Positions 7,340-19,800 of a stretch of 24,112 bases of DNA are shown here, piece after piece. The position numbers and the translations under genes were made by a program. Origin of the DNA: a virus. Location: positions 1 through 24,112 of IMG/VR virus record IMGVR_UViG_3300017917_002986. One strand, given 5' to 3'. Every line of letters begins with the position of its first letter. Positions within the stretch are counted from its first letter, which is position 1. Under the pieces are notes generated by a model that worked only from the letters and a program-made list of their open reading frames with translations, was not told the origin of the DNA and made no database searches.

Positions 7340-7365
7340 AATTAACTGAGCATTTAATCAAACCT

Positions 7366-7373
7366 AATAAATA
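7366..7373 (+). promoter_or_regulatory. Late-type promoter box (AATAAATA) upstream of gp6
   Basis: AATAAATA in the 54-nt gap between gp25 and gp6, 20 nt before the gp6 ATG. A start near 7379 leaves room for a weak GGA ribosome-binding site (7386-7388). This promoter would feed gp6 and the giant ORF behind it. Confidence 0.68.
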
Positions 7374-7393
7374 AGTCTATACAATGGAAACTT

Positions 7394-10300
7394 ATGTCAT
7401 CCACAGATAGATTAAACAGATTATTGTTGGCCGAGGACTGGAAAAAAGTCTATCAGAGTTTTAGAAACGCTGATTTCAAAAGCTACGATTTTGACAATCT
7501 ACGCAGATCCATGATCAATTATCTGCGTCAGAATTATCCCGAAGATTTCAATGATTATTTAGAGAGCAGTGAATACTTGGCACTGATTGATTTGATTGCT
7601 TTCTTGGGACAAAACATTGCTTTTAGAATTGATTTGAATTCTAGAGAAAACTTTATAGAGTTGGCTGAACGTAGAGAATCTGTGTTGCGTCTTGCTAGAC
7701 TGTTGAGTTACAATGCCAAAAGAAATCAAGCAGCCAACGGTTTATTAAAAGTAGAATCAGTCACAACCACTGAAGAAATTATCGACAGCAATAATGTAAA
7801 TCTCAGCAATCAAACCATCATATGGAATGATCCCAGCAATGAAGATTGGTATGAACAATTTGTCAAAGTATTAAATGCTGTGCTGCCAGTGAACACCAAA
7901 GTGGGCAGACCCAGCAAGACAGACACAGTGAATGGAATTCCTGTGGAGTTGTATCAATTCAATTCTAACATACAAGAAGTACCAGTGTTTTCATTTACCA
8001 AAAGTATTGATGGCAGAAACACGTCATTTGAAATTGTGTCTGTGGATCTCAATGATGGCACTGTGGAAGAAACAGCTCCTTTGCCTGCAAATAAATTAAC
8101 TTTCATTTACAAAGATGACGGCAAAGGCAACGCCAGCAGCAACACTGGATTCTTTTTTCATTTTAGACAAGGTGTGCTACAACAAGGTGAATTCACAGTG
8201 GATCTACCCACTCCCAATCAGATAGTGGCCGTGGATGCCACCAACATCAATCAATCAGATGTTTGGTTGTATTCATTGGATACTGCCAAGAACGAAAAAG
8301 AATTATGGACCAAAGTCAGTGCCACGGAAGGCAACAATGTGATCTACAACAGCACTGCTAAATCTATCAGAAACATCTACAGTGTGATCACTAGAACCGA
8401 AGACAGAATCAATTTGCAATTTGCTGATGGAACATTTGGTAATCTTCCCAAAGGTGCTTTTAGAATCTATTACAGAACCAGCGACAACAGACAATTTAAA
8501 ATTGTGCCGGGAGATATGAACAACATACAGATTTCTGTGCCTTACATCAGCACAGCTGGCAAAGATGAAACATTGACAATCAATTTGGCATTACAATACA
8601 CAGTGGACAATGCCACAAACTCTGAAACAGATGCTTCTATCAGAACCAATGCTCCATCCACTTATTACACACAGAACAGAATGATCACTGGAGAAGATTA
8701 CAACGTGGCTCCCTTGGCTGTGAATCAAGAAATTATAAAAATTAAATCAGTCAATAGAACATCCAGCGGCATATCAAGATATTTTGATCTATTGGATGCC
8801 ACGGGCAAATACAGCAGCACCAATTTATACGGTAAAGATGGAGTGATCTACAAAGAAACCATCAATGATGCTCTCACTTTCAGTTATGTGAGCAGAACAG
8901 ACATTGAAGGCATAATCAACAATTCAATCGAACCTATTTTATCCAATACCAAACTGTTTAATTTTTATTTGAATAATTTCAGTAAAATATTGATCACTGA
9001 TGTGGTGATGACTTGGAATCAATCCACCAAAGACACCAATCTAACCACAGGATATTTGACAGATCCAGAACTTAATGTGTTGGAAGTGGGGTCTTTCACA
9101 GACAGTGTGTTAAAATATTTAGAAATAGGAGCCAAATTAAAATTTGTGGCACCTGCTGGAAAATATTTCACAGTGGATGGAAGATTGTTGACAGGAGATC
9201 CTGTGGAAATAGGAGACAGCACAGTGAGATGGACCACAGTGGTAAATGTGATCGACAATGGCACAGTGATACAAAATGATGATTCAGGACCTATCATATT
9301 CAATGATGTGATACCCACAGGTGCTGTGTTGGTTCAGATTTTAGCCAAATTCACCAAATATTTGACAACAGATGTGAAACTTCAAATGTTGGATGAAATA
9401 TTTGCCAACAATACATTTGGTTTGAGATATGATATTGACACTAGAAATTGGGATATTATTGATGAAAATAATCTAGATCTTTATGGCGATTTCAGCACTG
9501 GTAAGACTGGTGACATCAGCAATCAACAATTGGATGCCAGCTGGTTATTGCTGTTTACTACAGATACAGAATTGTACACAGTGACCTACAGAGGCGTGAG
9601 ATATGTGTTTGAAAGCGACAAAGAAATAAGATTTTATTATGATAGCACAGACAAAAATTACAACACAACCAGTGGCAAAATAATCAAAGACAAAATCACA
9701 GTGTTAAGTATCAATAATGCTCCAGATTCATTTGAAGCATTAAAACAAGACATTGCTTGGCAAGTGGTAGCAGAATACAGAGATGCTCAAGGATATGTGG
9801 ACAGTAAAAAAATTGAAATAACTTTCTTTGATTCAGATGATGATGGCTTAATGGATAATCCAGAATCTTTTGATAATTTAATTCCCGCAAGCAATTATAT
9901 CTATCAAAAGAAAATAGTCACCACAGATGGTGTGGAAGATTATCGTTATGTAAATGCTGTGGATGAAAATATCATAGCTGTACAAAATGTGGCTTCTATA
10001 GGTTCTTATCATGATTACACTGAAAACACAAATTTTTACATCACAGAAGATAATGTGTTTAAAACATTAGATGTTTCCACTATGACATTGAGTGACAATT
10101 CAGATTACAAAGCATTCACAGGTAGAAGTGATTTGAAATTTCAATATGTACACAGCACAGATGTGACCAATAGAATTGATCCTAGCGTGACCAATATAAT
10201 TGACATATATCTATTGACAAGAACTTATGACAGCGATTTCAGATCTTATTTGGATGGAAATATTGATTCCAAACCATTGCCGCTGAGTTCAGATGACATG

Positions 10301-10819
10301 TATAATAACTTTGGCAAACAAATTAATCTAATTAAATCTATCAGCGATGAAGTGATATACCATCCAGTCAAATACAAAATATTGTTTGGAAACAAAGCCG
10401 AAACTAAATTTCAGGCAGTGTTCAAAGTGGTCAAAAATTCTGGAGAAGTGGTCAATGATGATGACGTAAAGGTCAGAGTTATCGAAGCTATCAACGAATA
10501 TTTTGCTCTGGAAAATTGGGATTTTGGTGATATATTTTATTTTTCAGAATTGAGTGCTTATGTTATGAATCAATTGGCACCAGACATAGTAACTTTTGTG
10601 ATAGTGCCAGACCAAGCCACACAGACGTTTGGCAGTTTGTTTGAAATCAAATCTGAAAGTGATGAAATTTTTATAAGTGGCGCAACGGTTGACGACGTTG
10701 AAATAATTGATGCTGTAACTGCTTCAAGATTAAAAGCCAGTGGCATAGTGGTTTCATCCACATCCACCAGCAACGTAGGTATAACCAGTACTGCCACTTC
10801 TAGTGGGAGTACAGTTTAA
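7394..10819 (+). CDS. 6: Baseplate wedge subunit gp6 (enlarged)
   Basis: A 1141-aa wedge protein; T4 gp6 is 660 aa. gp6 dimers form the ring that ties the wedges together around the hub. The N-terminal part is typical (LRRSMINYLRQNYPEDFNDY, ALIDLIAFLGQNIAFRIDLN, ELAERRESVLRLARLLSYNA). The gpJ-like core includes YYTQNRMITGEDYN near residue 424. The C-terminal domain is also conserved (HPVKYKILFG near 986; NEYFALENWDFGDIFYFSEL near 1034-1053). The extra length lies mainly between about residues 470 and 960. Within it, residues 813-824 match a calcium-binding EF-hand loop (D813, D815, D817, G818, D821, E824). The last 25 residues are Ser/Thr-rich. An in-frame ATG 10 bases upstream (7384) leads to a stop after 8 codons in another frame and is not the start. 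The stop overlaps the next ATG by one base (TAATG). Confidence 0.92.
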   Translation: MSSTDRLNRLLLAEDWKKVYQSFRNADFKSYDFDNLRRSMINYLRQNYPEDFNDYLESSEYLALIDLIAFLGQNIAFRIDLNSRENFIELAERRESVLRLARLLSYNAKRNQAANGLLKVESVTTTEEIIDSNNVNLSNQTIIWNDPSNEDWYEQFVKVLNAVLPVNTKVGRPSKTDTVNGIPVELYQFNSNIQEVPVFSFTKSIDGRNTSFEIVSVDLNDGTVEETAPLPANKLTFIYKDDGKGNASSNTGFFFHFRQGVLQQGEFTVDLPTPNQIVAVDATNINQSDVWLYSLDTAKNEKELWTKVSATEGNNVIYNSTAKSIRNIYSVITRTEDRINLQFADGTFGNLPKGAFRIYYRTSDNRQFKIVPGDMNNIQISVPYISTAGKDETLTINLALQYTVDNATNSETDASIRTNAPSTYYTQNRMITGEDYNVAPLAVNQEIIKIKSVNRTSSGISRYFDLLDATGKYSSTNLYGKDGVIYKETINDALTFSYVSRTDIEGIINNSIEPILSNTKLFNFYLNNFSKILITDVVMTWNQSTKDTNLTTGYLTDPELNVLEVGSFTDSVLKYLEIGAKLKFVAPAGKYFTVDGRLLTGDPVEIGDSTVRWTTVVNVIDNGTVIQNDDSGPIIFNDVIPTGAVLVQILAKFTKYLTTDVKLQMLDEIFANNTFGLRYDIDTRNWDIIDENNLDLYGDFSTGKTGDISNQQLDASWLLLFTTDTELYTVTYRGVRYVFESDKEIRFYYDSTDKNYNTTSGKIIKDKITVLSINNAPDSFEALKQDIAWQVVAEYRDAQGYVDSKKIEITFFDSDDDGLMDNPESFDNLIPASNYIYQKKIVTTDGVEDYRYVNAVDENIIAVQNVASIGSYHDYTENTNFYITEDNVFKTLDVSTMTLSDNSDYKAFTGRSDLKFQYVHSTDVTNRIDPSVTNIIDIYLLTRTYDSDFRSYLDGNIDSKPLPLSSDDMYNNFGKQINLIKSISDEVIYHPVKYKILFGNKAETKFQAVFKVVKNSGEVVNDDDVKVRVIEAINEYFALENWDFGDIFYFSELSAYVMNQLAPDIVTFVIVPDQATQTFGSLFEIKSESDEIFISGATVDDVEIIDAVTASRLKASGIVVSSTSTSNVGITSTATSSGSTV
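9830..9865 (+). other. EF-hand-type calcium loop encoded within gp6
   Basis: These codons encode DSDDDGLMDNPE (gp6 residues 813-824). Positions 1, 3, 5 and 9 are Asp, position 6 is Gly, position 8 is hydrophobic and position 12 is Glu, the full pattern of a calcium-coordinating EF-hand loop. Flanking strands look beta-rich rather than helical, so it may be an EF-like loop in a beta domain, not a paired EF-hand. Confidence 0.6.
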
Positions 10820-10821
10820 TG
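10805..10821 (+). promoter_or_regulatory. Ribosome-binding site and TAATG overlap for the giant ORF
   Basis: GGGAG (10805-10809) lies 9 nt before the ATG at 10819, and the gp6 stop TAA (10817-10819) shares its last base with that ATG. In the giant reading frame a stop codon (TAG, 10801-10803) sits six codons upstream, so this ATG is the only supported start. No promoter box is visible, so expression depends on the gp6 transcript. Confidence 0.75.
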
Positions 10822-13800
10822 GCATACAATAACGATCAAGAAGAATTTCCACTTCCGGTAAACAATCAGACAGAAACAGAAAGAAATTCTGCCAATCTAC
10901 TGCCTAGATTTTTTAGAACTCCCACAAATAAAAAGTTTTTATACAGCACGCTAGATCAATTGCTGAGTCCAGGCACCGTGGAAAAAATCAGTGCTTTCTA
11001 TGGTAGAAAAACAGCCAAAGCATTCACACCCAACGACAATTACATAGAGGAAGTGACCAATGATAGACAAAATTATCAATTGGAACCTGTGGTGCTGAGC
11101 AAAGATTCATTGGGCAATGTTACTTTTTACAAAGATTATGTGGACTATGTGAATCAAATCAAAACATTGGGCGGCAACGTGGACAATCACAGTGCTTTGA
11201 ATGCTCAAGAATATTACAGTTGGAATCCGCACATTGATTGGGACAAGTTTGTTAATTTTAGAGAGTATTATTGGTTGCCACAAGGACCTGACACCATCAC
11301 TATCACAGGTCAACAACAACAATTGCAAAGCACTTACACAGTGAGATTGTCTGACAATTTGGACAATTATTCTTATGTGTTGACTCCAGATGGACAAACA
11401 CAAAATGCCACTATCACTTTGTACAAAGGAATCACTTATAAATTTGACATAGACACACCAGGCATGCCTTTCACGATCAAAACAGCCAGAACACTGGATG
11501 AAGATTTTCTTTATGATGTGGGAGTGGATCAACAATCCATAGAGAAAGGCATTATCACATTTGAAGTGGGCATAAACACTCCTGACACTTTATATTATGT
11601 GTCTAAAAATGACATCAATGCTTATGGATTGATTAAAATTGCCAGTATTGAAGAAAACAGTGTTATAAATGTTGAAAAAGATATCGTTGGTAAGAAAACA
11701 TTCACACTACAGGATGGCACAGCGTTGTCCAATGGAATGAAGATCAATTTTAAAGGACTTGTTACACCAGAAAAATATGCCACAGACGAATGGTATGTGG
11801 AAGGAGTAGGAGAAGCCATAGTGTTGATCAAAGAACAAGACCTTCAAGTGCCCAATGACATTGCTGATGAAAATTTGGAAGGATTTGACGCAGAAAATTT
11901 TGACAAGGTCACGTACGAGATTGACGATCCCAATAGAGATATCAAAGATTATATTGTTATCAAAAGAAGTTCACCAGATCAAAACCCTTGGACCAGAGCC
12001 AACAAATGGGTACATAAATCTGTGCTGCAAACAGTGGCCAACTACAATGGAACCACGCTGGACACAGATGAAGCACAAAGAGCCAAACGTCCCATTATAG
12101 AATTTGAAGCAGGATTAAAATTATATAAATTTGGAACTCAAGCCAAACCTTATGTGGATGTGGTGGATACATTTACCACAGACGTTTTTTCTGACATAGA
12201 AGGAGCCACAGGCTACAACGTGGATGGCATAGATCTAGTGGATGGCATGAGAATATTAGTGACTGCTGACACAGATGTGTTGGTAAAAAACAGAATATTC
12301 AAAGTAAAAATTATTAATTTTGGTGGTGATGGAGATCCTACCAACAAACAAATTTCTTTGGTGGACACCGATGACACTCAACCCATGGTGGGAGATGTGG
12401 TGTTGATTGCCAGCGGCACAGAAAACCAAGGGCAAATGTATTACTATGACGGAAACACTTGGAATATAGCTCAAGAAAAAACAAAAATTAATCAAACACC
12501 ATTATTTGATCTGTTTGATGAAAATGGAATCAGTTTCAGTGATGGAGAAACTTATCTCAGCACTAATTTTTTAGGCAACAAAATTTTCAGTTATAGAGAG
12601 GGCACAGGCACTGCAGATACAGAATTAGGATTTGCTCTTTCTTATAGAAATGTCAACAATGTGGGCGACATTGTGTTTGATTTTAATCTATTATCTGAAT
12701 CTTTTACCTATCAATCACAAGATCAATTGATAACTCAAAATACTGATGTGGGTTATTTGAAAAAATACACAGATAGAACCACAAACACCACAGTCACAGG
12801 ATGGGCCAAAGCACAAAGTTTTAGCAAACAATTGGTGGTGAGACAATACACAGGATTAGAACAAACGAATAGATTTGCTGTGGATGTGTATGATCAAAGT
12901 GGCACTCTTACAGATTTAAAATTAAAAGTGTATGTGAACAATGTATTAAAAAAACAAACTGTGGATTACACCATTGTTAAAAGTAACAATGTATCATATG
13001 TACAATTGAACAACGCATTGACCGAATCTGATTCAATCATCATCAAATCACACAGTTCAGCTGTGAAAAATGCCAATGGCTATTATGAAATGGCCATAAA
13101 TTTAGAAAGTAACCCTTTCAATGAAAATTTAAATGATTTTACATTTGGAGAAGTGTCCAATCATGTGGAAAGCATTGTGGAACAATTGGATAATTTTGTT
13201 GGATCTAATCCTGGCACAAACAATTTAAGAGATTTAGGACCATTATCTTCATATGGCACAAAATTTGTACAACACAGTGCTCCGTTGAATCTAGCAGTGT
13301 ATCATGTGTCACAAAAAGAAGTAAATGTGATCAAGGCTATTAAATTTGCTCAAAAAGAATACGATAAATTTAAAAAAACATTTTTGCAAACAGCTGAAAA
13401 TTCTAATTTTGATGGTTCTGTGCGTGAACACGTGGAACACATAATGAAACTTATCAATGAAGATAAGAACAGCAACATGCCTTTCTATTTCAGTGATATG
13501 GTTCCTTTTGGGGCAGCCAAACGCAATACATTCACAGTGTATGATGACAGCAACAAATATTTTGCTTTGAGTAAAACATTTTCAATGAGCGTGCTCAGCA
13601 CCAAAGCAGTTCAAGTTTATTTGAATGATGAACAATTGATACACGGTATTGATTACACATTCACATCAGAAAATTTCTGTTATATTACTAAGGCCTTGTC
13701 TGTGAATGACATTGTGGAGATATTTGAGTACGAAAGCACTGATGGTAATTTTGTGCCACAAACTCCCACTAAATTAGGATTGTATCCGAGATTTCAACCA

Positions 13801-16800
13801 AAAAAATATTTGGACAACACATTGATCAATCCAGTGAACGTGATTCAAGGACATGACGGCAGCATCACAGTGGCATTTGATGATTACAGAGATGATTTGT
13901 TATTGGAATTAGAAAATAGAATTTACAACAACATTAAAATTGAATTCAACAAAGACTTACGTAATTTATACGATTTTATTCCAGGCAAAGACAGAAACAC
14001 AGGATACAGTCTAACCAATATTGATTCCAGCATGTCTGCTGATTTCATCACATGGAACAGTGCTGTGGGCACTTTGGATTACACTGAAAATTATTTCTAT
14101 GATAGCACAGACAGTTTCACTTACAACTATGTGTACATGACTGCTTTTGATGGATCACGTTTGCCAGGTTTTTGGAGAGCCGTGTACAAACAAGCCTATG
14201 ACACAGATAGACCGCACAGTCATCCTTGGGAAATGTTGGGATTCAGTGAACAGCCCACTTGGTGGAATTCAGTGTACGGTCCAGCACCCTACACCAGTGA
14301 TAACTTGATTCTTTGGGAAGATCTTCAGAATGGTGTGATCAGAGAGCCAGGTAAAAAATTAGTTTATGATAGCAGATATGTGAGAACGGATCTATTAAAT
14401 CACTTGCCTGTGGATGAAAATGGAGAATTATTGAGTCCGTTGGACAGTGGATATGCTGAAAATTATGTGGCCACTTTGAGCAATGGAGCATTTAAATTTG
14501 GAGATCATGCTCCAGTGGAAAATGCTTGGAGACGCAGTTCCAACTATCCATTTGCTCTGTTAAAGTCCATGATATTAAATAGAACGGCACACACGGTGGC
14601 TGTGAATTTTGATGCTGCAAGAGTGGTAAGAAGCATCACAGATGAAATAATTTATAGCACGACCAAAAAAAGAATCACACTCAAAGATCTGGTATTTCCC
14701 AACAGCAGGGCAGATGAAAATTATGTGTTGACTTCAGGATTGATCAATTACATCAGCAATTATATCAAAACAGATGTGTTAAACAATTATGAAAATTATC
14801 AAAATTCATTAAAGAATCTAACTCAGCATTTGGGATTCAAAGTGAAAGGGTTTACTGAAAAAGAAAAATTTAAGTTGTTATTGGACAGCAGATCTCCTTT
14901 GAATAAAAGCAATGTGTTTGTGCCAGATGAAAATTATGACATCTATCTAAACACCAGTTCACCCATTGATGTGTTGGTGTACAGTGGAGTTATTGTGGAA
15001 AAATTATCAACAGGATTTGCTATCAAAGGTTATGATCAATTTAATCCAGTTTTCAAATATTTTGCTCCTATATCATTACAGAATGATCCCGTAAAAAAAG
15101 TAGGCGGAGTCAGCAAATCATACATTCAATGGACTGCCAATCATGTTTACACAGCAGGACAGATAGTTCAATATCAGAACAAATTCTATATAGTCGATAG
15201 AGATCATTTGAGTGCTTCTAAATTTGATCCAAGCAAATATACCAAACTGGCAGAATTGCCCATAGAAGGTGGAGTCACTGCTACTTTCAGTAGACAGTTT
15301 GAAAACAAAATCAGCACTTTAAATTATGGCACAGTGTTGCGTACTCAGCAAGAAGTGGTGAATTTTTTATTGGGTTACAGCAAATATCTTGAATCCAAAG
15401 GATTTATTTTTGAAAATTTCAATCAAGACATCAATGTGGTAGAAAACTGGAGCTTGAGTGCTCAAGAATTTATGTTTTGGACCACACAGAATTGGAAAGC
15501 TGGAGCGGTATTATCATTAAGTCCAGGAGCCAACAAAATAAAATTACAAACCAACTATTCAGTGGCTGACAATATATTTGATAATTTTTACGATTATGCT
15601 GTGCTTAAAGCAGATGGAACCAAATTGAATAGAGAAAAAATAAGTGTTGTGCGTCAGGGCAATAACTTTTCTATGAATGTTAAAAACACTTCCGATGGAA
15701 TATATTTTGTAAAAATTCCATTGGTACAAAAAGAACACGCAGTGGTTATTGATAATGTCACAGTGTTCAATGATGTGATTTATGATTTAGCACCAGGATA
15801 TAGACAAGACAGAATCAAAGTGATAGGTTACGTGGCCAGCAATTGGGATGGATCGCTGAATGTGCCAGGATTTGTATTTGATGAAGTAAAAATAAAAGAA
15901 TGGCAACCATACACAGACTATGACATGAGCGATGTGGTCAAATACAAACAATTTTATTACAGTGCTAATTCTCACATCATAGGCAACAGCACTTTTATGT
16001 TTGATGAATGGACCAAACTTTCAGAAAAACCATTGTCTTCATTAAAACCAAACTTTGAATACAAAACCAATCAGTTTGGTGATTTTTATGATCTAGACAC
16101 AGATAACTTTGACGTGGAGCAACAAAAACTTGCTCAGCATTTGATAGGTTATCAAAAGAGAGAATATCTACAGAATATTATCAATGATGATGTATCACAA
16201 TATAAATTCTATCAAGGATTTTTACAGGACAAAGGAACCAAAAATGCTTTGGAAAAATTATTTAATTCATTGGCCAGTGCTGACAAAGACAGCATTGAAT
16301 TCTATGAAGAGTGGGCCATTAGAACAGGTCAATACGGTGCTGCCACTGGATTTGACGAAGTAGAATATCTATTATCAGAGAAAAAATTTAAATTAAATCC
16401 ACAACCAATAGAATTGAGCGATTCTGTTTCTTTTGATTCGCCCAATTTTGTTTATAAAATTAAATCCAGCGAAGCATACCTAACTCCAGAAGACTATGAC
16501 CATGCTCCTTTCCCAACCAAATATTTCAACGAAAGTTATTTGAAAACTGCTGGGTTTGTGGATCCCAATGATGTGAACTTCACTGTTAAAAATTATGAAG
16601 ACATATTGACTTTGGACACTGCTGAATTAGCATACGATCAGTATGTATGGGTGGGTTTTGAAAAACAAAGCTGGAATGTGTACAAACACAACCAAGTATC
16701 AGATCAGATTTCATCAGTGACGGAAAGCAACAACAATGTGGTGATCGAATTGATATCAAACACCTCCAACATCCAAGTGGATGAAATTGTATCTGCAACA

Positions 16801-19800
16801 TTGAATGGAACCATCCAATTGTTCAAAGTAAAAACAGTAATTGGCACCACTGTCACTTGTTATAAAAATGGCAATACAAATCTTGGCACCAATGGAACAT
16901 TGGGCAGATTCGTCAGTATGAAATTGGCCACATTATCAGAAATCAATCAAAAAATTATAGACAATGGCAAATCTGTGGGAGAATTGCTGTGGGTAGAGAA
17001 CGATGGCAGCGATCGTTGGGTCACTTTGAAAAATGTTCCAGTATGGCAAACCCATCAAGAGATAGCAAATCCATCGGATGATTCATCAGGAGAATTTTCA
17101 AGATCAATTGCAGTGGATGCAGCCAACACCACATTAGCAGTGGCAGATCTGAACAATGCTGTGTACATCTACAGAAGAGCTTCCAATTCCAATCAATATA
17201 CTTTGAGACAAAAAATTGATGCTCCAAACAGTTTATGGACAGGTGACGGAGATTTTGGAGCCAGCATGGACATCAGTGCAGATGGCCGATATTTAATAGT
17301 GGGTGCTCCAGCAGCCAGTAATTTAAAAACTAATTATGTGGGAGATTATGTCAGCACATCATCATACAATATTAATGATGTAGTGAGACACAATGAACAA
17401 TTATGGAGAGTTGTAAATCCAGTATTGGGTCAAGATCCATCTGTGGATTTCACCACCTTTGATAGTGCTGCATTCATATATGACGCTGAATATAATTCAA
17501 TAGATAATGTTTATCCTGATATAAAAATATTGTTGAGAGGAGATTATGTTTTCCCAGCAGTAACCACTCAACACATGTTGATCAGAGCTTCTGTTAATCA
17601 ATACAGGGGATCAGCAGTGGGAGACAAATTACAATTGATTTGGAATGATTTGAATACTCAATACCCCACAGGCAATGATCCATTTGATGGCAGTGCTGCA
17701 GGTATTGACAAAGCATTCATTGATGGTGAACATATAATTCAACACAAAGTGGATGAAATTTTAAATGTTGATTTGACAATTATTGCCGTCACAGTGAACG
17801 ATGTGGTAAAAACTGACACGGCAGAAGGAACTGTGTGCTATGTGCGTAAAGAAGGCACACAATCTTTAATTTATTTAAAAGATGTGAATGGCAAATTTGA
17901 TGATTCAGGATCTTTGACTGTGGGTATATTAACAGTGGGAGATTATAACAGAGTGATTGCTGAAGATTACGACAGCGTGGCTGGATGGTGGTATATAAAT
18001 TTAGGATTCACTTTAACTTCTTCTGAATTAAGTGATTCAAAAAAATCTTTGGTGGTTCGAGACATAATCAAAGCTGCAGATATTCGAGCAGCAAAAAACT
18101 ATTACAATATTTTAGACACTGAAGCCACACAAAACATAGTATGGCCCACAGCACCAACTCCTGCTTCACAAATTTCTATTTTGAGCTACTACAAACAATT
18201 CAGTATTGCAGGTCAACCAGTGGTAACAGGCATTCAAAATGATGATAGATATTTGATCAGAGTACCTAAAACATTAAGCAATCAATACACCACACCTTAT
18301 GTTTCAGACAGTGAAAAAATAGGAGTATGGTTGAACACTATTAGAACCGGAGATCCTTTGGACAGATATGACATCAGCGACATAGCAGAAGATTTAACTT
18401 TTGAAGAAATAAATTCAGTCAGTTATGGTGATTCGTCGTTTCCAACTAAAAAAATTAATGATATATGGAATGGATGGATTCGAGTTCTAGCAGAACCTGA
18501 TGGATTGGGCACATTTTATGTGCCTCAAGTGGGCGATACTGTGGAAGACTCAGTTACTGGATCACAGGCACAAGTTGCTCATGTCAAAACCATAGGATTC
18601 AATACTTTACAAATTTATATCAAAAACAAAAATGGAGATTTTTCACTGGGTTCTACATTAGGCGACTCAGCTGATATTATTTTAAAAGGTGCTCCTGATA
18701 GAACAGTGGGAGAATTGCAAAGAAGTGAATTGGAAAATTCAGTTGCAGGTAGTTTGTTTGTGTTTGAAGCAGCCAGTCTTTTAGAACCACAAAACAATAC
18801 ATCTGTGTACAATTATGTAAATGGATTAGAATACTGGTTCTGGGATGAAGACAAACAAGACGGAGTTGCCAGATCAGCCAGTACCCCTTCAGAAGAAAAT
18901 AGAGATTATGTGCAGGTGTTTAACATACCAGCAGGTTTAGGAGCAGCATCAGCTTATGTTAACGAAGGAGCATTTTTGGTGTATGAAAGAGCCGTAAATG
19001 GCACTTATAGTTTATATAATACCTACAGCACTCCTAACAGAACATCCAATGCTAGATTGGGTACTAAAATTAAAGTCAGTCAAAATGGCAATGAAACCAC
19101 AGCATTTGTTTCCAGTGTATACAATTCTCCAGACACAGGAAAAATTTATTTTATTAAGAATAACTCCAGCGAGAGATGGCATTTAGGAGTGGATCCACAA
19201 TACACAGGAATATTTGATGTCACAGAAAGATATTACACTGATGATCTAGTGATATACAATGATCAAGTATATAAGAGCACAACCAATCAAGGACCTTCAG
19301 CATTTGATCTAGATTTTTGGACTTTGCAAACTGAAGGTGTGGATTATTTGGGATATGTACCAAATGACAGTGGTATAACATTGGAAGGTGATTCCAGTCT
19401 TGATCTGAACAATATAATAAATTTTGCCCAAGACTTTGATGTGAGCAACACTGGTGGAGTGTTGGTTGCTTCAGTGAATTACACATCACCTGCTAGAAAC
19501 AAAGTGGTGGTTTACAAATTATATGATGGTAGATATCAATATAAACAGACCATTTCACCTCCAGATGATTCAGAAGACAACACAGATTATGCTGTTTCAG
19601 TGGCTGTGAGCAGTGATGGAAAATTTATTGCTGTGGGCAGTCCTGCTGCTGACACAGATTACACTGACATGGGAGTAGTTTATGTGTATCAATTGGTAAA
19701 TGGATCATACGTGTTGAGTCAAACATTAAGCAGTCCTCATCCTCAAACCAATGAACAGTTTGGAAAAAATTTAGATTTTGACGGCAACACTTTAGTGGTG

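Noticed and set aside
7384-7410. Earlier ATG before gp6
   Set aside because: It is in another frame and meets a stop after eight codons; the ATG at 7394 has the conserved gp6 N-terminus.
11107-11535. 142-aa minus-strand ORF opposite the giant gene
   Set aside because: The plus frame here encodes a conserved N-terminal region of the giant protein. The minus frame is rich in Cys, His, Ile and Ser as expected for an antisense shadow, and has no ribosome-binding site.
11855-12100. 81-aa plus-strand ORF
   Set aside because: It lies in another frame within the uninterrupted giant ORF and has no recognisable domain or start signal.
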